From the NCBI RefSeq assembly GCF_000003605.2, contig NW_003128382.1, forward strand, positions 11,623 through 50,086: a DNA stretch of 38,464 nucleotides. Direction: 5' to 3'. Positions 1-13,000 of this stretch are shown here, in pieces. Both the position numbers and the translations under genes were made by a program. Position 1 is the first letter of the stretch. Each line of letters begins with the position of its first letter. The notes below the pieces were generated by a model. The model was not told where the DNA came from. It saw nothing but the letters and a program-made list of their open reading frames with translations, and did no database searches. Source of the stretch: Saccoglossus kowalevskii (lineage: Eukaryota > Hemichordata > Enteropneusta > Harrimaniidae).

Positions 1-2700
1 AAAGCTGTGTTCTAAAATGTTTGGATAATATTTAGTCAAACATTTATCAAAATGCGGTTTTGTAAAACACACAGAAATTCTTTTTCATGTTACCATGGAA
101 CTGTAACTTCATGATTGTACATAATAAACTGATAAACATATTCATTTATTTTATGACCAATTTTCACACAAAATACGAGACGGTTTCTACCTCAGAGGGC
201 GGTAATTCAGTTGTGTTTAAGCACACACTACTTTCGTTGTAATAAAAAAACACACGCACATCAAAAATAAAACTCTAGAGGGCGCTGAATCGCCCCTTAC
301 TTTCAAAGTGACGTATCAATTAATTAAATCGCATTGCAAACAATTCCACATATGTATTTCTATTCAGGGGTGTAGTTTGCGCTGATATACATATTTTGAA
401 AATTAATCTTTGTTCTGTTATTATGCTTTTTGCACTATATAACTTTTGTGATTTCTACAATCGTGACTTCATTATACTGCTTTGCTCATATTCACTTATG
501 CAGGGTTAGGTTGGTATTTCAGAGTTCATTGAACTTCCGTTTATTTTGTGTTCATTCGTTTTGCCTCTGCTGCTGTCGTTACTTTTTTTCAAATAATCAT
601 CTGTTTCGCATTGTCTCCTGAATACAAAACATGTCATTTGTTTGTTTGTTTTCATTATTTTCTCATGTATGTAACCTTTATTGGCGATTGATTAAATTAT
701 ACTTTTACATTCTCACAGGTTAATGACCTGTTGATTCTCATTCAGGGTGTACAGTTGGATTGCGAATAAATCATTATGCTGATAAATAAAAAAAATCTGT
801 AGAGTACTTGTATCTGTACAAAGAAGAAATTTCACTGAGCGCCCGCCCATTCCACCCACTCTCTGTCAGATTAACTCCGTACGGTGAAAATATACTTTCC
901 TTGTACATGTAATATTATGTTGTGTAAGAGTCAGGTCATTTTTACTCGTTCATATCATTTGAAATATATAACGCAGTGTGTGTGTACTTGTTTGTATGTT
1001 GACTACAATTAGTTTGGATATTCACAGTGACGTTTAATCGCGCAAAATCATGATTAAAAAATAGTATTACGTGTGTAGAATGAGCATACTAAACAATAAA
1101 AAGCAGTTGTTATTATGGTCAAAAGATGACAAATATACGTTTTCGCTATATCTTACCACATGAGCCGTACAATCATCCGTCTGTGAAATTAACAACATGG
1201 GTGTGGATTGCAATACTTCTAAGTAGTCGATTACACAGAAACAATGGGATTGTCAATAGCAAGTAGTACTTTCATGATTTACGTGGTGGAAATTCTCGAT
1301 TAATATCGCTCAAATCTCCGTTTTTAAAAGAAATGGCGTTGAAATCTCTTGTCTCGGTTGAAGGGATAGACGGACAATTTGCTGTATTTCAACATCCCTG
1401 GCTGACCGACTGCCTCAATCAGTGCCCTTGTAAATAATCAACAAACGACAATGCGTTACAAGTCATAAAATCCACAGGTTAAATACTGGAATTGTTCACA
1501 GTGGTCACGCCATAAGTAATCGCCCGATGGCCGACGACTGCGTCGCAGCGTGGACAGAAATGATTCATTAATCATAGATGTGCTAGAGAAAAAAAATTAA
1601 AAGAATCATTGTTTAAGTGTTTAACAAGGGCGTTCGCGATTACCGATCCGGTATATGTTATTGATGACTGGAGCACAGAATCGCTGGAAATAAACAATTT
1701 TAAACATTCCGTTCTGAGAGCTATACAGGCCATTAAACGTAAGAAATTAACACTAATGTAGCAAGGTGGGTTATTGACCTTATATTAAACCAGCGGTCGT
1801 TGAAGTTGCAATATACTACGGTGTAAAGTTCACTTAGAATCTATAATTTCAATGTCGATTGTTTTAATTACGATGTAATATAAATATTGTAGTATAAATA
1901 TTGAACCATTAAGCTAAAAAAAAAAACAAAAAAAAAAAACATTTAATACCAACAAATTATCAACATCAATATACTATATGTATATCAAGTAAATTATATT
2001 CTTTTTATTTTGGTAATCTTTGCTTCTTCATTTTGTCTATACGCCCATGATATGTAAGAGCACACCGCTGAGAGATATCCACGCTTCCAGATTTTCAGTC
2101 CCGTCATAGTTTAATGAACAAAACTAAAATATATCAATTAAATTTTAAATTCAGGACGTGGAGCAATGTGTATTAACTGCGTGTAAATCGACAATCACTT
2201 GGTCTCGTCGCATCAAGCGTACACGTCGTATTTTATTGATGTCAATGTATGGTTTACAATAATCATGGTTTTAAACATACCGCGATTTCTTGAAAAGTAA
2301 ACAGTACGAATTTTTGATACAGTCTGATTAAAACTCGATTTTGAACCCAATGACTACATGTGACGTCATAATGAGCTGAAATTGTAATTTAGTGAAACTC
2401 GTTCAAATGAATGCAATTTTTGCAACTTTACTCGTATAATGCTCTGCCTGTGGTTTGGGTTAAGGTTTCATAGTGCTTTCGCATTAAGGCAATCTCCCAA
2501 ACATACAACGCATCGACACACGAACGACTTTAGTGTGTTTTACGTCCATTTACAAACAGTACATGACAAATTTGGCAAATATCTATCTTATCACAGTACT
2601 GTAAAATACTTTATTTCAGCTGGAATTAATATTCGCTGGAAAGACATTTTTAGTGTTTTGTATGGAATTTAATTTCACTGATTTTTGACGAGTTGAACGC
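1..2700 (+). other. 5' flanking DNA, no gene recognised
   Basis: AT-rich sequence with short chance ORFs only. It includes A-rich tracts at about 1915-1940 and a perfect CRE palindrome TGACGTCA at 2361-2368. No homeobox, splice-flanked exon or tRNA-like element was seen on either strand. Confidence 0.5.
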
Positions 2701-3230
2701 AATATATTCTGACCCTGTATTATTTTTTGATTCCGAGGTTATTTTTTGACCCAGAGTCAAAAAGGCACGCTGAGCGTAGATAAGTCCATAGATAACATAA
2801 TTTCTCTGCAACAGTGTCAGTGTTGATCACTTTGTAGTAATCCGAGTGAGCATTATCGATATTGACAAAATAAAGTTCTTGTCATATTGTTTTGTTGTTT
2901 TTTTACAAAGAAAATCAAGAGTGGTCTCTGCCCTCCACCGGTGCATTTTTGGGTAAAAAATCCACTTTCTTGCGTTAAGCCCTCGGCTCAGCCTCATGGT
3001 TGTCTTGTTCATGCAGTTGCACATATAGTAAAGAGGTCATTCGAGAATAACGCCGGAGACGGCATGTGGTATTGCTCGGAGCAGTACTGATATTTTTCCC
3101 TGCGCTACGCTCTCGAAATATCAACACGGCTTCTCGCGATGCCACGTGTTAACCGCGCATAACCTCTAATTATTTCTTGGTTTTCACAAACAAAAGGTTC
3201 AACACCCTCCTGTCCGATTGGTTTGGTATT
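2700..3230. repeat. Possible MITE/SINE-like interspersed element
   Basis: This patch differs from its AT-rich surroundings and has GC/CpG-richer islands such as ccctcggctcagcc and tgcgctacgctctcg. A perfect 8-bp inverted repeat, TGATATTT (3088-3095) and AAATATCA (3116-3123), encloses a 20-base CpG-containing loop. Near the left end TTATTTTTTGA occurs twice within 40 bases. These are features of decayed non-autonomous elements. The ends are not defined and no target-site duplication was identified, so the call is tentative. Confidence 0.3.
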
Positions 3231-5000
3231 CGGTATTTTCCACTTGGTGTTTCTCATCAGTACGGCGTCAACTTAAATCTTAAAGAGAACAGAAATGGAC
3301 ATATCAATCACTCGAATTGTGACGAATACAAAACATCGAATTAACCAATGTTGATTGAATGTTTAACGGTTAATTTGGTGTCCACATCCAATCCGTGGAA
3401 TACATAGTACTCCCTGATGACGAAATTGACATGCGTTTCATGCCAGGGGAAACGTATTTTTGTGTTCTGTATATAAACGGCATCACAATGAATATAGGTC
3501 AATAGTCTGTCAAAAATGCTCCGTGATGTTGCAACAAATGGTGGAAACGTTACATGTCGCATCATGAAACATGTATACTGCCACCAGTGGTAATTTTTTA
3601 ATTCTTTCATTTTTACTAACAGTAACTGAAGGAATAAGTATGGGTATGCAAATTCGTTATTACAACAAATATAAATCTTCCTTCGTAAAATGCGCCATAT
3701 TTGAATATTTTCTATTATTGTCTGTTTTTTATCTCATATATTTTATTGAATTCAGGCTTCAAGATTCCTGGTCAGAGTGCAACCCCATCGCACATACATG
3801 TGTACATCGTATTTGTCTAGATCGAGAAAAAGTCATACGCTAAATATGTAATCGTCATCAAAGCTGTGAATCAATGCCAAGAAAAATGCTCTAAAATCCA
3901 TCAACGACAGTTTAGATAATTAACGACACTATGTATTAAATTAGTATTATAAATGCCTGAACTTTAGATCGCTAAAAATGAAACAGCGCCACCACAGTGA
4001 CTGTCTACGTTTTTTTACTGGAGTTCCAAGCTGCGAAAAAGTTTAGAATCCGCAAATCGTCCACAGGCCATACAAAATACTGAGGGCTTACTATAATAAA
4101 CATGAGGGACAATTGGACATTTAATTACAATAATTTTGATTTAATTATTTAATTACACTGTTTAGTTTGTGAAATGAACATGATAGGAGATGAAATCACA
4201 GTGCCGTACATTATTAGGAAAAACGTTGGATAATAAACAACTAACTTATGAGAGTGGTTGGTGGTTGCGGATTATACCCGTCGAAGACTAAGTGAAAAAT
4301 AAAACATTTATAGGGAATAGTCGTACATAAGATAATTAGATATATGGGTATGTGTCGAGGGCCATACAAATAAATATACAGTGCATGAGCTTAAATATTA
4401 AAATATGTAATATGACAAACGACAGTATAGTCATGTATAATTGTAAACACAGCAATCATTTTAGTTTTTTTTAAATACATGGGACGCAACTTTCCTAGAA
4501 AGTACAATGGCATGTTTAAGAACAGTTATTACATGAAATGATGCAACACCTCTATCACCTGACCAGTGTAATATGGACCACACACAGGTGTAAACAAAAG
4601 GGGTCGTAACGTGTCTTCGCTAATCCACGAAACGCGACTATAGTTGTTAGTCATATCCACGTTATTCATATGGCCAAATAGTATACACAAAAGTAACTGT
4701 CTACTGGGGTATTCCATTTCTATCACATGCCATCGCGATAATGGGGTTTGTATTTTTCAATTGGCTATATTAAATAAAGTTATCTCTGAATTTTTGGAGT
4801 TTTTGAATTTAGTTGTTTATTTGGCACTTCGACACCGCCATTTTCATACAGAAATGAAGTGGAAAGTTCTGGGTATCTTTAATATTTTCTTGATTGTTTC
4901 TTTTTTAATACACTTGTTCGTGTGATTACTTTATTATGTGAGTTCGTTTACTTTCGACAAACTGTGTTCAATCACATGTTAGAGAATAGTCATCATTTTT
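3231..5000 (+). other. 5' flanking DNA, no gene recognised
   Basis: AT-rich sequence with only short open frames on both strands. None has splice context or a recognisable product. Confidence 0.45.
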
Positions 5001-5039
5001 GTTTGTCGATTTCAAGAGTTTTTAATTAGAGATGACGCC
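5001..5039. repeat. Dispersed repeat, copy A
   Basis: It shares the 17-mer GTTTGTCGATTTCAAGA, followed by a TTTAATTA-type stretch and an AGAnGAC-like tail, with 6258-6293. A 17-base identity with similar flanks is not expected by chance in 38 kb. Confidence 0.5.
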
Positions 5040-6257
5040 ATGGGAAAACTTGAAAATGTGGCTTTCAAAGTGGACATAAGCCGTACTTAGACTATCTGCA
5101 GGAGAGCATCGCGAATAAACAAGAATTCAATAGAGTCTATAGAATTCTCCATCAACTCAGAAAGTCCTAAACATTTGACGTGTTGTTTTTTTATATTTTT
5201 ACCCCCGTCTACATCATTATATATTCATTGTTTATCTTCAGAATTGAAGTCCTTTTTAAGGTGGTTTCGTTCATTCAAAGTCTGTAAAAGAAGTGAGGTT
5301 TCATGGCGGGATAATCAATAATTGAAAAACAAGATATTGGTTCTACGATTTATGCACATAAACTTAAACAACATTGTGCATAATATGATAAAAGACAACA
5401 GAGTTATAGGCAAGGCATTATTAGCCGTGTATCGAAGCTTGTGTGATGTAGAATATATGTTATAAAGTGTCAATTTCAGACGTTTCAAGGGAGCAAAAAT
5501 AAAACATAACAAATGTATAATTCGTTACATGTTTAATTGCACATATTTATTTTTGTTTTACAAACTGATACCTGATACGCGGACTAGCAGATTTACTGCG
5601 TCCAGTCGTCGCTATCTAAGTCATGTATACCGTGTGGATTTTTGTCGGTTGTATTGTGGTCCGATCAGCTGACTAGTAGTACTGTATGGTGCCTCTTTCT
5701 ATAAAAGAAATTGACCAAATCCATCATCAAGTTCATTCTTTAAGTCACAAAAATAATAACGAGAGCTATGCAATGTACATTCCAGTCATTTCAAAAATTC
5801 CGGTGCATCACCAAAGCGTTCAATGAAATTATCTGGAAATATGCGAAGATGAAAACATGACAGTTTTTCCAACCCTACCGATGGGTCTCGTTTTCATGAA
5901 CTACAATTATCGTCTTCAATTGATTAGCAAGAATATCTGTTTATGACGACTTCACTCTAATAACACAATTCGGAAACGAAGACGGCCAATTCGCCGTCAA
6001 CACATCGGGGCTTCTGGGCTACGCTGACTTTAGATGACGTCAATTTTACTAAGGTAGACCGCACTGAATCAATAAATACCATCGCATATCGGAAACGTTG
6101 TGTTAGTTTGCAGTGACCTTTCCAGACGTATAAAATGGGTCATTTAAAAATCGTTCTATACTTACTTCACAGTGTTTTACTGAATGGCGTGCAGTTCATA
6201 GTGAATAATGAGTTATTAATTAATTTTTCTAACTGATACTATTCAATGCAATTATAA

Positions 6258-6293
6258 GTTTGTCGATTTCAAGATCTTTAATTACAGACGACT
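6258..6293. repeat. Dispersed repeat, copy B
   Basis: This is the second copy, in direct orientation, of the element at 5001-5039. It has the same 17-base core and then diverges slightly (TCTTTAATTACAGACGAC). It lies about 1.25 kb from copy A, so it could be a segment of a decayed transposon or a local duplication. Confidence 0.5.
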
Positions 6294-9200
6294 CCTTGTT
6301 TAATGAGGTCTGCATATTGCATTTTATTAATTTTAAGTGATTATCGGCCCACTTTGCGCAGAACAACAATCAATCTCGTTGATGGAGAGTCGGTCGATTG
6401 GATATTATTATTAGAATTTAAGTCTTGATAACTAATGTCCCACACATACCCAAAATGTAATTCAGTACAACATCAGCAACATCAACATCATTAGTTGCGG
6501 CACCAGCAGTACCCGCGTCATCACTTTTGATTTGATGTTAATATTTCGCACCCACGGCCAATCGATGATAGATCGTGACATTTGTCTTAATGATAGTATA
6601 CATTGCTATGACAAAGTGGGAATAACATACCAAACCTTAGTTCTGTAAACAAAAGTCACGTGTAAGGTAATTTACAAGAACAAGCACACCAATAAACGAC
6701 TGGCAAAAATCCACAAGCAGGAAACAAAATCAAATCAGTAAGAAAAAGACAAATGTCCCCATGGTAACAAGAAGTGATGTCATGTGTTTCGAAAAGATGA
6801 GCACATCCTGCTCTACATTATGGTACCCGCCATGTGTAAAATCAATGGTTTCTGTGTGAATGCACATATTTCCTTATTACCCTATATCATTTTCTTTTAT
6901 TTGCTGACAGCTTTCCATTATTTTCGAATTAAACTATTTGACTACACAAATAATCACATTGTACTGTGACAAAAAAGAAATGTATTGTCTTTAAATGTAA
7001 TAGACGTTTAACTGAGAAATGGTGTTTTGGGAGAAGAAGGTTGAAAATGTGGCACATTGCGAATTACCTTGGTATAACGCTTTTCTTGTATAATAAATTG
7101 TGCACCCCTATTGGCGCAGTAAACGAATATGATGTGTATAATTATTATCTATAAATATGTTGCTTTCATTGTCTTATGGTCTATAGATTTTAAAATGTAA
7201 AACACCGCGTTTCTTCCGACATTGACAATATGGTGCGGAGGTATGGAGCTTCCAGGTGTATGAACATTTGAAGCAAATTCAATGTCTTGTTGTGTGTCAT
7301 TGGTATTCCAGTGAAGGCATCCAATAATATTGTAATCGTGATTGTGAAGGGTTATTATACATACTGCAGGGAGGTGTATTACATATTGGGCGAAATATGG
7401 CAACTTCGAGTTATCCTAGAAAATAATATTGATAAAAAAATGTCTGGGACCAGAACAAAGTTTTGGTAGTGTTAGGAGTCCCCTTTTCTGTGTAACGTGC
7501 ACCAAATATCTTTTTGTTTTCTTTACCAAAGTAGAGAGTATTGATGAATTCATTATTATAATAATTCCTCATGTGAGGATTATATTTGCCCACAATATGT
7601 ATGTTCGCGTCCGTGCGACATGCAGCGCGTTTACGGTGTCATCGTTCACGCATTGAAACAAGCAGAAGTTACAATATTGTAATTTGAAAGTACCGACAAA
7701 TCTCGTGACAAGGAAAAACCGTATTCTTTTAAGTCAGATTGTACAGTCTGTTTTGAGTTATATATATTTATATACGACTTGTCTTCAATCTTCCAATTGT
7801 ACACAAATTCCTAAATTTACGTATTTCACAAAGTTTGCATGTTCTATGATACTTCGGTGGGATCGGCTGTAAATCTACGTAACGTAAATTGTATTTACTT
7901 GTTTTAGACCCAAAGCTATATAACTGTAATTCTATGTATACCGACGTATTAATATCATACATGGTTATAGTCTACCATGCACACTGCCTACTGATACCAA
8001 GAGATGTGTCTATAAAATAACAAAATAGCGTTTTGAACATTTTGAATTTTAGCGATAAAAGCAATATGTATGTATTTTCAAGACTGTATAATCATATATA
8101 GTTATCTGAATTGCCTCATGTTGTACCAATAGTCCTGGGTTGATTTTCTGTAGACCCTAAATCAGAAGAAATCTGCATTTCTATTCCAACATAGGATTGT
8201 TTACTTAAATAAGAAAGGGTTATAAAAGAAACTGATAGCAGGGGAAAATGAATTCTTGTTTTCATAGTTTTGTGTGTTTTTTTTTAAAATAACAAATCTT
8301 GTGATCACAATAACTCGACATTTGTGTATCTGGTATTTGCTCAGTTAGAACATTTTTAGTTGCAATATGCTAAAAATATACATTCGGGAAATATTAAAAT
8401 TGAACTTGAGCGTGAACACATGCTTGTACATACAATGTTCGATAATTACAAGTGGCGAGACTCTTACGCTTCCAACAAAGAATGCGCCGGTCACAATAAG
8501 TTCTGCTTTTCTTCATATTCAACTTCAAAGTTGTACACTTAAAACAAAATTTAAAAAATATAATCGTATGTGAACCGTTATGATGTGTGTGTTTTTTTCT
8601 CATTTTTTCTACCTAAACTTTGCAGACACGTAAACAATTAATATACTGTTTGCTGTGTTGTGCGTTTCCTTATGCCTTTCACCAATGACCAAACCGTTGC
8701 GTGGTTTTCAAGTTTATTTAAAAGTAGCAAGTCATAACATGCGGTTTAGGTAAATTAGATTAAAGTAGTCACCCCTAAAACCACCTCTTTCGAAATAAGA
8801 GGTTAATATTTCGAGGCGTTTTTCGGTAATTCGTTAAAGCGATGGTGGCGGGGACGTTCACAGCTGTCAACGCTAGAACCATATACAGCGTGTTATGTAC
8901 TGGTATTTTTTCTCGTCATGTTTTTATACATAAGGCATATATTTCACAATAATGTGTACAATCTTTCGTCTGTGTAAGATAGAAGTGTATGAAGATATAT
9001 AATATTTTCCGAACGTTTCACCAGAAATTCCATCCATCTATCAACCTGCATATTTCGTAATATCGTTCCCGTAATGTCCGGATGAGACTCGAGCACGTGA
9101 TTACAAGATATAAATATATTCGCATGTGTTAACAACTTATTGTTTTGCATTCAATGTTTATGTACAATATGATTTTTTTTGTTTTAAATGAGATGGAACC

Positions 9201-9999
9201 TATTATAAATATAAAAACATACACCCCAGACTGTTAACTTATTTTCGTTTCTCGCCCTGCACACGTCACCTTGGCCTACTTCTCTCGAACCGTTACCAAT
9301 GATGCCTACAACGATGATACCGGTGGCGTAGTTAGTTAGTGAACGACAAGCATTGCCGCTCGCACGCATAAAACGGCGACAACTCCAACGTTCAGTTACG
9401 GTATAGCATTGCCGACACGCCAATTTCATGCGTTATACTTGTCCCCGTCATGTATTCCGTGCGTTGAGAGAGAAAAGTCGATACTGACGTCCGTCATGAA
9501 GGGTGTCCATGTGTTTGCAAGCACAACATATTCCGTTGTTGATACGGGGGGAAAGTATCTTAACGGGGGTCCAGCTGACCCGTGTTTGAAAAACATTGTA
9601 CTTGGAAATGCATTTATTTTATTATAACTGACGCGTCTCGGCGGGGAGAATAAGCCACATGTGTTAGCGTTTAAAATCACATCTATAATCTCCACTATAT
9701 ATTGCAGAGCTGAATATGTTTACAACCCATCTCAGGTAGTGGGTGTTGACAACTGACTCATCTGGCTTATTGGTGAAAACGGTTAAATTATTTCACTGTC
9801 CTGTCCCACAGATATAGATACAAAAAATGTCCATATATCATGAGCCATAATTTTGGGAGAATAGTTGATTTGATGGCACTCTATACCCATACTCCAGTTT
9901 TAGCGAAAACGATGGATTTTGAGTGGTCCACGCTGAGCTTTAGCGGTGTACAATTGCTGATTTTGTTTCAAGTCATTTGTTATGTGATCATTACAGGAA

Positions 10000-10002
<3 letters not shown>
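6294..10002 (+). other. 5' flanking DNA, no gene recognised
   Basis: Mostly AT-rich. A small hairpin-capable sequence, CCTCTT (8784-8789) paired with AAGAGG (8797-8802), sits in a locally GC-richer stretch at 8760-8900. A second GC-richer patch at about 9200-9660 has overlapping short ORFs on both strands and no recognisable product. Confidence 0.45.

Positions 10003-10074
<72 letters not shown>
10003..10074. repeat. (TGAT)18 microsatellite
   Basis: Eighteen uninterrupted copies of TGAT cover 72 bp. An array of this purity is likely to be length-variable between individuals. Confidence 0.98.
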
Positions 10075-13000
10075 ATTCAAACTCAGAAAAAGTTCAAAGA
10101 TGGTATGTACTGTACTTTTTTAATTCACATTTAGTATTACACGAACGTTAAGGAGTCAACACTTTCACATCAGTATATCAATTGTCAATAACCGCAAAGC
10201 ACGCCAGTTTTACTCAAAACGAGCTTAAAAATCATTTGATATTTAAATAAGTAAATATACTAGAAGTACATCTTGGTGCCAACTAAGGCCAACAAAAACG
10301 CATGAGATTGAACAGCGGGAAAACATGGTACAATTGCGTCGAAAAACATAACACTCATTTTTTTTAAAAAAACACGAATATACAAATAAAACAGAAATAT
10401 CCTCGGAGAAACCGGAGTCGTGTTCTCGATCATGTCGGTATCACGAAATGAACTTTAAATACAGTTTTGAATTACATCAGGATATGTACATGAAACGCGA
10501 CATGAATTCCCATTTTCCGTTCATAATTGTGTGTGTTTTAATATTTCCAATAATGGAGTGAGATTTAATAGTCAAAGATCGATAAGCAACGCTTGTTGGG
10601 TAATAACATTGCTTTCCGTAGACGTGTAGTTAGGGAGTCTCGTGGTCATGAAAAAATAAAATGGAAAATCAATTTCAGACGATCGTGTCGTTCAACACCC
10701 TGACTGCAGACGAAGCGTGAACCACGACAATTAGTATTGCAATGAACTTGATGTATCCGAATAACACTAATATATACGCCGTTTCTATGCGTAGAGGTTC
10801 ATCTATATCACATATATAATCATATTACTGCTAAGAAGTACGTAAAATAGCGTAAATGATGAAAACAAAATTTGACAGTTATTTGTTTAATTTTAAATTC
10901 TCCCATTAAAAAGTGTTTCATGTCTCGAAGTATTATTTGTCCAAAAGACGCATGTCGCAGCTGTCAGTGTTTCTGTAAATGTGCACATACATCTGAAAAT
11001 AAAGTATATCGTTGAAACGACCCAACCGACTGGGTGTCACCAACATTAAACCGATACAGTAATTGAATTGAATTAATTAATTGTCGATTCCTAATCTAAA
11101 GTCTGCGATCAGAGAAATGTATTAGGTGTATACCACTTAATTAAACTACGAAAATAAAGTAATTGTGCCTTGGTATTCGACAATATGTCAAAACATGATA
11201 TAGGGACGCGAAGTGTTCGAAATATCTATGCGCTTTACCGAGTATGAATGAAAGTCAATGAAATGCTCATCGCTTCACAGTAGTGTGCCGCCATATCGAC
11301 CTACCATAGATTAATGGGTCGCAACACGTGAATAAATAAATGCAGACGTGTCGTGTCGTCTGGTTGTGTTGAGTATTTTCTCGATAGATTTATGATATTT
11401 TGCCTCAGAGAGGGCATAATGTTTTTTATATTATCCCAGACAAAATCCATCTTTAAGTTAGCAAAATCAGTATTTTTTTTTATTTAAATATATATTTTTC
11501 GATTCCCTTGTTTAATGCAGTGTATAGTTTTTCTAAGATGACGGTTAATTGTCGCTTTTAACCCAAAGCCCGAGAGATATCACTCTTGTATATGTAAACA
11601 ATACACGTATAACGGGCGAGATCAGCTGGTGTGGCGATGAAACACTACCTGAAATTGAGTGTTGTACATTTTACGGTAGTTTCAAGGAATAGTATCAGTA
11701 ACCGAGTGGTCCTTTCAACCTGTGTTGCCAGACTTCTCCCAATCTCATTTTTTTCTCACCCATGGTCTTGCAAAACGCTGGGTGGTCCAGGCTTGTTGTA
11801 TAGTGTGTCCCTATTACGTTACCGGCCCAACGTGGTTAGTTGACAACTGATTGCTCATTATAGAGATCGACTGGCCTGCACTTTGGCTGGACAAAGCAGT
11901 TAGGTCCATCGATAATAGCAATGACATTTATAGTATGACGGACTGTTTTGCGTCATTGTTCAAAGTTGATGCAAATTTCTCGCTATAACCCGGATGTTAG
12001 TTCGGAAAACTTCGGAGGAGAGGACACGAAATAAAATGACATCGGCGAAGTCATGAACAGAAAACGTGATTGGGAATGATTGTCAATGTTATGCCTGTTT
12101 CTCGTATATTAATCGGAGACAGAAGTTTTGCTAGAGGCGCTGACAAGCTCTGAAAGGCCATGGCGGAACAAATGCAAATCACCTGGCAGTGCATCTAGGT
12201 CGCTTTGTTACATTTAAGAAATGTACAATTCGTTGAAAGTCACAAAGCGAAACCGTTGGAAAAACAGCCCTGAAAACACACTTGTTTGCACTTTTTGCTT
12301 ACGGTTTTACATCAATACTGTTGCACACATATACCGAACAATGTCCCAGAGGGCTATTCATACTTGGCTATTTCCATGCATATTGTGACAAAAAACAACA
12401 AAAAACATACAATCATGAAAATGTTACAGTATCCGAGACTCAAGTTGCTCCAAACCAAACGTACAGGCCGATGTGGCGGCCTCGTGTATTTCTATTATGA
12501 TTCGACAAGTACCAAGACGGTATAAAGTAGACAGTAATCGTTGTTCAAAGTCAATATTAAAGGGAAAGTTCAGACTAACAGAGGAAAGAGCTACACAAAT
12601 GCAAAGAGAATGCAATTTAAAGCTTTTTCTGTATGCTTTTTGTTCCATGAATATTTAACTTTTTAATTAGTATACGTTGTCCATCCTATTGTTTTCCCGG
12701 CATAGAATTATGGGTAAAATGTGACATCACATCAAAATGAGAGAATAATTTCATCTATAACAGAGAAATACTGATTTAGTCCAGATTTTCAGTCTGCATA
12801 TCACTCGTTTACACAACCAAATAATTGGAATGTTGCATAGACATCTCTAAAAGTGTAAAATAAATAAATGAATGAGAGAGAATAGAATGATTATTTTGTG
12901 TTCCTTTTGCTGTCAACAGTTAATATATTCTGTATAAAATCTATGGATAATTGAGCATTTAGTAGAAATGTAAAAATATAGTTCTGTTACCATGACAACT

